A DNA stretch of 27,877 nt from Shinella sp. GTDB taxonomy: Bacteria > Pseudomonadota > Alphaproteobacteria > Rhizobiales > Rhizobiaceae. Below, piece by piece: positions 22,964 to 27,877 of this stretch. Location: positions 1-27,877 of the forward strand of contig QFQX01000052.1 of assembly GCA_003248775.1 (NCBI GenBank), in the 5' to 3' direction. The stretch's first letter is position 1, and each line of letters starts with the position of its first letter. Made by a program: the position numbers and the translations under genes. The notes under the pieces were generated by a model that worked only from the letters and a program-made list of their open reading frames with translations, had not been told where the DNA came from and ran no database searches.

Positions 22964-24571
22964 ATGGCAGTCAGTGCAAACCGGCTCGAGCTCTTGCAGA
23001 TCGCTGATGCGGTCGCCCGCGAGAAGGTCATCGACCGTGAAATCGTTCTCGCCGCAATGGCCGATGCGATCCAGAAGGCTGCCCGCTCGCGTTACGGCAC
23101 CGAGACCAACATCCGCGCCGACATCAATTCCAAGACCGGCGAAATCCGTCTCCAGCGTCTTCTCGAAGTGGTCGAGAAGGTCGAGGACTATTCGACCCAG
23201 ATCGCGCTTGAACTGGCACGCGACCGCAATGTCGACGCCAAGCTCGGCGACTTCATCGCCGATCCGCTGCCGCCGATGGATTTCGGCCGCATCGCCGCAC
23301 AGTCGGCCAAGCAGGTCATCGTGCAGAAGGTGCGCGAAGCCGAGCGCGACCGTCAGTTCGACGAATTCAAGGATCGCGTCGGCGAAATCGTCAACGGCAC
23401 CGTCAAGCGCGTGGAATACGGCAACGTGATCGTCGATCTCGGCCGCGGCGAAGGCATCATCCGCCGCGACGAAATGATTCCGCGCGAAGCCTTCCGTTAC
23501 GGCGACCGCGTCCGCGCCTATGTCTACGACGTGCGTCGCGAACAGCGCGGCCCGCAGATCTTCCTGTCGCGTACCCATCCGCAGTTCATGGTGAAGCTCT
23601 TCACCATGGAGGTTCCGGAAATCTACGACGGCGTCATCCAGATCAAGTCGGTTGCCCGCGATCCGGGCTCGCGCGCCAAGATCGCCGTCATTTCGAACGA
23701 TAGCTCGATCGATCCGGTCGGCGCCTGCGTCGGTATGCGCGGCTCCCGCGTCCAGGCCGTCGTCGGCGAGCTTCAGGGCGAAAAGATCGACATCATCCCG
23801 TGGAGCCAGGATCCGGCTTCGTTCATCGTCAACGCCCTGCAGCCGGCAGAAGTCGCCAAGGTCGTTCTCGACGAGGACGCGGAACGCATCGAAGTCGTGG
23901 TTCCCGACGAGCAGCTTTCGCTCGCCATCGGCCGCCGCGGCCAGAACGTCCGTCTCGCCTCGCAGCTGACCGGCTGGGACATCGACATCATGACGGAGCA
24001 GGAAGAATCCGAGCGTCGTCAGAAGGAATTCAACGAGCGCACCAACCTGTTCATGGACGCTCTCGACGTCGATGAAATGGTCGGTCAGGTACTTGCTTCG
24101 GAAGGCTTCGCCCAGGTCGAGGAAGTCGCCTATGTCGATCTCGACGAAATCGCCTCGATCGACGGCTTCGACGAGGACACCGCACAGGAAATCCAGACGC
24201 GCGCACGCGAATATCTCGACAAGATCGAGGCCGAAATGGACGCCAAGCGCAAGGAACTCGGTGTTTCCGACGACCTGCGCCAGATCGACGGCATGACCTC
24301 GCAGATGATGGTCGCGCTCGGCGAAGACGGCATCAAGACCATCGAGGACTTTGCCGGTTGCGCCGCTGACGATCTCGTCGGCTGGAGCGAACGCAAGGAC
24401 GGCGAGACGAAAAAGTTCGAGGGCCTGTTCTCCAAGTTCGACGTTTCACGCACCGAAGCCGAAAACATGGTCGTCCAGGCGCGCCTTGCCGCTGGCTGGA
24501 TCACCGAGGAAGACCTCGCCACGGAAGCTTCAGAAGAGGAAGCCGTCGAAGACGCGGAACAGGGCGAATGA
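22964..24571 (+). CDS. nusA: Transcription termination/antitermination factor NusA
   Basis: NusA binds RNA polymerase and modulates pausing, termination and rRNA antitermination. The 535-residue protein shows the N-terminal polymerase-binding domain (ANRLELLQIADAVAREK), the S1 domain (about 138-205, with GTVKRVEYGNVIVDLGRGEG), KH1 (GSRAKIAVISNDSSIDPVGA then GMRGSRVQAVVGEL), KH2 (LAIGRRGQNVRLASQLTGW), and two C-terminal helix-hairpin-helix repeats (YVDLDEIASIDGFDEDTA and MMVALGEDGIKTIEDFAG). A very acidic tail follows. GGAG lies ten bases before the ATG. The stop overlaps the next start (ATGA). Confidence 0.97.
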   Translation: MAVSANRLELLQIADAVAREKVIDREIVLAAMADAIQKAARSRYGTETNIRADINSKTGEIRLQRLLEVVEKVEDYSTQIALELARDRNVDAKLGDFIADPLPPMDFGRIAAQSAKQVIVQKVREAERDRQFDEFKDRVGEIVNGTVKRVEYGNVIVDLGRGEGIIRRDEMIPREAFRYGDRVRAYVYDVRREQRGPQIFLSRTHPQFMVKLFTMEVPEIYDGVIQIKSVARDPGSRAKIAVISNDSSIDPVGACVGMRGSRVQAVVGELQGEKIDIIPWSQDPASFIVNALQPAEVAKVVLDEDAERIEVVVPDEQLSLAIGRRGQNVRLASQLTGWDIDIMTEQEESERRQKEFNERTNLFMDALDVDEMVGQVLASEGFAQVEEVAYVDLDEIASIDGFDEDTAQEIQTRAREYLDKIEAEMDAKRKELGVSDDLRQIDGMTSQMMVALGEDGIKTIEDFAGCAADDLVGWSERKDGETKKFEGLFSKFDVSRTEAENMVVQARLAAGWITEEDLATEASEEEAVEDAEQGE

Positions 24572-25260
24572 CGAATGCCGGCGCGCCGGACGATCTGCCT
24601 GAGGAAGACGATTTCGAAGGCTTCGACGTGAACGGCCGCATGTGCATCGTGACGCGGCAGAGCGGGTCTCCCGACACGCTCATCCGTTTCGTCAGGGCTC
24701 CGGACGGCACGATCGTTCCGGACCTGAAGCGTCAGCTGCCGGGACGCGGCTGCTGGGTGAGCGCAAGCCGCGAGGCAATCGACAAGGCGGTGGCGAAGAA
24801 GCTTTTCGCCCGCGCCCTCAAGGCGGACGTCAAGGCGGACGCTGCGCTCGGCGAAACGGTCGACCGGCTGCTTGTGTCGCAGCTTGCCGGGATGATGAAC
24901 CTGGCCCGCAAGGCCGGCCAGTTCATCACCGGCTCGGCGAAGGTAGAGCTTGCTGTTCGCAGCGGTGAAGCGCTGGCAGTGTTCCATTCAGGGGATGCCG
25001 CCGCCGACGGTGTGAGAAAAATCGACCAGGCCCGGAAGGCCTGGCATCTCGGAATGGGGACGGAAGCGGAGATTCCCGCCTTTCATCTGCTTTCCGGGGC
25101 GGAATTGGAAGAACTGATGGGCCAGAATGCGTTTATCCATGCCGCGGCGCTTGCAGGGCAGGCGGGTGAGGGTGTAGTGAAGCGCGCAAACCTGCTTGAA
25201 CAGTACCGCACAGGCGGCCTGTCCCAGAAAAAGGATGTCGTTGACATGCCGAAGCAATGA
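24568..25260 (+). CDS. YlxR-L7Ae fusion RNA-binding protein
   Basis: The 230-residue protein joins two RNA-binding modules that are separate genes (ylxR and ylxQ) in Bacillus. Residues about 20-90 are YlxR (DUF448): GRMCIVTRQ, LIRFVRAPDGTIVPDL and PGRGCWVSASREAI. Residues about 105-200 are an L7Ae/L30e-like domain with LARKAGQFITGSAKVELAVRSG. The gene lies between nusA and infB, the same position as ylxR-ylxQ in Firmicutes. The start overlaps the nusA stop by four bases. The biochemical role is not settled; YlxR proteins have been linked to ribosome or RNase P related functions in other bacteria. The fused form is common in alphaproteobacteria. Confidence 0.92.
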   Translation: MTNAGAPDDLPEEDDFEGFDVNGRMCIVTRQSGSPDTLIRFVRAPDGTIVPDLKRQLPGRGCWVSASREAIDKAVAKKLFARALKADVKADAALGETVDRLLVSQLAGMMNLARKAGQFITGSAKVELAVRSGEALAVFHSGDAAADGVRKIDQARKAWHLGMGTEAEIPAFHLLSGAELEELMGQNAFIHAAALAGQAGEGVVKRANLLEQYRTGGLSQKKDVVDMPKQ

Positions 25261-25332
25261 CGCGGTCACCGGCTTCAGCCGGACGCTTTATCGGAATATA
25301 CGAATTGAACGACAAGGTCTGATGCTCCGCAT

Positions 25333-25354
25333 CCGTCCTTGTGCAAGGAACGGA
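25333..25354 (+). promoter_or_regulatory. Hairpin covering the infB Shine-Dalgarno sequence
   Basis: TCCTT (25336-25340) pairs with AAGGA (25345-25349) around a GTGC loop, extended by CCG/CGG (25333-25335 with 25351-25353) across one bulged A. AAGGA is also the best ribosome site for infB, ten bases before the ATG at 25360, so folding would hide it. A weaker GGAACGG lies nearer the start. Confidence 0.45.
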
Positions 25355-25359
25355 ACGGA

Positions 25360-27877
25360 ATGACCGACAACAAAGACGACAACACACTCAGCGTATCGGG
25401 TAAGAAAACCCTCACCCTGAAACCCTCAGGCGTGACTCAGGGTACCGTGCGCCAGGACATGGGTCGCGGTCGAACCAAGGCCGTCGTGGTCGAGACGCGC
25501 AAGCGCCGCCCGACCCGTCCTGAAGACGAGAAGGTGGTGACCCCGGTCGCCGCGCCAGCACCGGTTCGCGCACCCGAGCCTGCGCCGGCACCCGTCGCCC
25601 AGGCTCCGCGTCCGGCTCCGGCCCCACAGCAGACCCGTGTGCACCAGCCCACTCCCAGCCATCATCAGCCGCAGCGCCCGCAACAGCAGCAGCCGTCCCG
25701 GCCTCAGCAGCCTTCGCGCGCTCCCGAACGTCCGCGCGGCAACGTGCTTCACGACCTGTCCGCCGGTGAGATGGAAGCTCGCCGCCGTGCGCTGATGGAA
25801 GCGCAGGCACGCGAAGTCGAGGAAGCCAAGCAGCGCGCTGCCGATGAAGCCCGTCGCAAGGTGGAAGAAGAAGCTCGCCTCAAGGCAGAAGCCGAAGAAG
25901 CTGCCCGTCGCGCTGCAGAGCCCAAACCGGTCGAACCGGCTCCCGAGCCGGTGGCCGCCGCAGAGCCCGTTGCAGTCGCCAGCGCGCAACCGGTAGCGGC
26001 AGCGCCCGTTGCTCGTGCAGCAGCAGCACCTGCACGGCCCGCACCTTCGACGACGCCGGGTCAGCCCCCCTTCGTCCGCGGTCGCAAGGGCGCAGACGAA
26101 GATGACGATCGCGGCAGCGCGCGCGCTGTGCCCGGCCGTGGCAAGATTGCCGCCCCGGCTCCCGCAAAGGTTCCGGCCCGTCCAAAGGGCGAGGAAGACC
26201 GTCGCCGCGGCAAGCTGACGGTCACCACCGTGAGCGAAGATGACGAGGGCGGCGCACGCGGCCGTTCGATGGCTGCCATGCGTCGTCGCCAGGAAAAATT
26301 CCGGCGCAGCCAGATACAGGAGACCCGCGAAAAGGTTATGCGCGAAGTCATCCTGCCGGAGACCATCACCATTCAGGAACTGTCGCAGCGCATGGCCGAA
26401 CGTGCCGTCGATGTCATCAAGTACCTGATGAAGGAAGGCCAGATGATGAAGCCGGGCGACGTCATCGACGCCGACCTTGCAGAGCTCATCGCCGGCGAAT
26501 TCGGCCACACCGTGAAGCGCGTCTCTGAATCCGACGTCGAGGAAGGCATCTTCAACGTTGCCGACGAGGAAGGCGAAATGCTGCCGCGTCCGCCGGTCGT
26601 GACCATCATGGGCCATGTCGACCACGGCAAGACCTCGCTGCTCGATGCTATCCGCCACGCCAATGTCGTGGCCGGTGAAGCCGGCGGCATCACCCAGCAT
26701 ATCGGCGCCTATCAGGTCGAGCAGAACGGTCAGAAGATCACCTTCATCGACACGCCCGGCCACGCCGCCTTCACGGCAATGCGTGCCCGTGGTGCCCAGG
26801 CGACCGACATCGCCATCCTCGTGGTTGCGGCCGACGACAGCGTCATGCCGCAGACGATCGAATCGATCAATCACGCGAAGGCAGCCGGCGTTCCGATCAT
26901 CGTGGCGATCAACAAGATCGACAAGCCGACAGCAAATGCGCAGAAGGTCCGTACGGAACTGTTGCAGCACGAAGTCTTCGTCGAATCCATGGGCGGTGAA
27001 GTTCTCGACGTCGAGGTTTCGGCGAAGAACGGCACCAACCTCGACAAGCTGCTGGAAGCGATCCTGCTGCAGGCAGAAATCCTCGACCTGAAGGCCAATC
27101 CGAACCGGACGGCCGAGGGCACGGTCATCGAAGCCCAGCTCGACCGTGGTCGCGGCTCCGTCGCCACGGTACTGGTTCAGAAGGGCACGCTTCGTCCGGG
27201 TCAGATCATCGTCGCCGGCGACCAGTGGGGCCGCGTTCGCGCCCTCGTCAACGACAAGGGCGACCACGTCAAGGAAGCTGGTCCGGCCATGCCTGTCGAG
27301 GTGCTCGGTCTTTCCGGCACGCCGGCCGCCGGCGACCGGTTCGCCGTCGTCGAAAACGAAAGCCGCGCCCGCGAGATTTCCGAATATCGCCAGCGGCTTG
27401 CACGCGACAAGGCAGCGGCTCGCCAGTCCGGTTCGCGTGGTTCGCTCGAGCAGATGATGACCCAGATGCAGGCTTCGGGCCTGAAGGAATTCCCGCTGGT
27501 CATCAAGGGCGACGTGCAGGGCTCGATCGAAGCCATTATCGGCGCGCTCGAGAAGCTCGGCACCGACGAAGTGCGTGCCCGTATCGTCCATTCGGGTGCA
27601 GGCGGCATCACCGAGTCGGATATCTCGCTCGCCGAGGCATCCGATGCAGCGATCATCGGCTTCAACGTCCGCGCCAATGCGCAGGCACGTTCGTTCGCCG
27701 AGCGCTCCGGCATCGAAATCCGCTACTACAACATCATCTACGATCTGGTGGATGATGTTAAGGCAGCGATGTCGGGCCTTCTGTCGCCGGAACGTCGAGA
27801 GACCTTCCTCGGCAATGCCGAAATCCTCGAGGTGTTCAACATCACCAAGGTCGGCAAGGTCGCGGGTTGCCGCGTCG
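25360..27877 (+). CDS. infB: Translation initiation factor IF-2, 3' end outside window
   Basis: IF-2 is the GTPase that places initiator tRNA on the 30S subunit and promotes subunit joining. The frame is open to the window end (839 codons), leaving roughly 70-90 residues missing by family comparison. Order: IF2-associated N-terminal motif (KKTLTLKPSGVTQGTVRQ), a long Ala/Pro/Glu-rich and coiled region (about 60-310), the IF2_N domain (TITIQELSQRMAERAVDVIK, about 328-375), then the G domain with G1 GHVDHGKT (418-425), G3 DTPGH (464-468) and G4 NKID (518-521), and the following beta-barrel domains. The ATG at 25360 follows the ylxR-L7Ae gene by 99 bases, with no terminator between. Last visible gene of the rimP operon. 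Confidence 0.98.
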   Translation, partial: MTDNKDDNTLSVSGKKTLTLKPSGVTQGTVRQDMGRGRTKAVVVETRKRRPTRPEDEKVVTPVAAPAPVRAPEPAPAPVAQAPRPAPAPQQTRVHQPTPSHHQPQRPQQQQPSRPQQPSRAPERPRGNVLHDLSAGEMEARRRALMEAQAREVEEAKQRAADEARRKVEEEARLKAEAEEAARRAAEPKPVEPAPEPVAAAEPVAVASAQPVAAAPVARAAAAPARPAPSTTPGQPPFVRGRKGADEDDDRGSARAVPGRGKIAAPAPAKVPARPKGEEDRRRGKLTVTTVSEDDEGGARGRSMAAMRRRQEKFRRSQIQETREKVMREVILPETITIQELSQRMAERAVDVIKYLMKEGQMMKPGDVIDADLAELIAGEFGHTVKRVSESDVEEGIFNVADEEGEMLPRPPVVTIMGHVDHGKTSLLDAIRHANVVAGEAGGITQHIGAYQVEQNGQKITFIDTPGHAAFTAMRARGAQATDIAILVVAADDSVMPQTIESINHAKAAGVPIIVAINKIDKPTANAQKVRTELLQHEVFVESMGGEVLDVEVSAKNGTNLDKLLEAILLQAEILDLKANPNRTAEGTVIEAQLDRGRGSVATVLVQKGTLRPGQIIVAGDQWGRVRALVNDKGDHVKEAGPAMPVEVLGLSGTPAAGDRFAVVENESRAREISEYRQRLARDKAAARQSGSRGSLEQMMTQMQASGLKEFPLVIKGDVQGSIEAIIGALEKLGTDEVRARIVHSGAGGITESDISLAEASDAAIIGFNVRANAQARSFAERSGIEIRYYNIIYDLVDDVKAAMSGLLSPERRETFLGNAEILEVFNITKVGKVAGCRV

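Noticed and set aside
25426..27591. Leftward open frame of 721 codons opposite infB
   Set aside because: It is the antisense of a strongly conserved GTPase gene, and long antisense frames are common in high-GC codon-biased genes. The translation is rich in His, Arg and Asp repeats typical of such shadows.

Overview
The window reads as chromosomal housekeeping DNA from an alphaproteobacterium of the Rhizobiales, most likely the Rhizobiaceae (Rhizobium/Agrobacterium group). Support comes from the high-GC codon use, the protein sequences (rhizobial-type DnaX, RimP, NusA, a membrane-anchored cytochrome c), CTTG(A/C)(C/A)-N17-(C/G)NATAT type promoters, and two short palindromic repeats of a kind I associate with dispersed repeats in Rhizobiaceae genomes. 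The first and last genes (dnaK, infB) are cut by the window edges. I see no prophage, transposase, CRISPR array, tRNA or secretion/defence island. || Layout. 1-2975: the dnaK-dnaJ chaperone operon with a small secreted protein gene between the two, closed by a strong intrinsic terminator. 2990-3942: a divergent pair of a two-helix membrane protein and a TetR regulator that share a dyad operator. 4012-4637: leftward slyX and another small membrane protein. 4808-7221: recF, a MoeB/ThiF-like E1 protein and a GNAT acetyltransferase, probably one operon. 7231-9959: a D-2-hydroxyacid dehydrogenase (-), a secreted SH3-domain protein (+) and an adenosine-kinase-type PfkB sugar kinase (-). 9960-10378: a gene-poor gap holding a likely structured small RNA that ends in an intrinsic terminator. 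10379-11953: an AEC-family permease (+) and a membrane-anchored cytochrome c (-) that share a terminator hairpin. 12106-13735: kdsB and prephenate dehydratase. 13745-15111: leftward HIT protein and nudC. 15199-15298: SRP (4.5S) RNA. 15391-19011: dnaX, ybaB and recR, with a leftward MOSC gene between ybaB and recR. 19034-20404: a lytic transglycosylase whose N-terminus is coded by a palindromic repeat. 20415-22043: an MFS exporter (-). 22172-27877: the rimP-nusA-ylxR/L7Ae-infB operon behind a promoter and a terminator-like leader. || How the genes fit together. Three blocks recur in many bacteria and work as units: DnaK/DnaJ protein folding; DnaX/YbaB/RecR plus RecF for replication and RecFOR repair; and RimP/NusA/YlxR/IF2 for ribosome maturation, transcription elongation and translation initiation. 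Smaller metabolic genes (KDO activation for LPS, phenylalanine synthesis, NAD(H) cleanup, cytochrome c electron transfer) fill the space between. || The most interesting items are regulatory or structural rather than new enzymes: the predicted small RNA at about 10120-10250, the in-frame repeat in the transglycosylase N-terminus, the leader hairpins before rimP and infB, the double TetR operator, and the loss of zinc-binding cysteines in DnaX and the MoeB-like protein. I found no convincing new multi-gene system.
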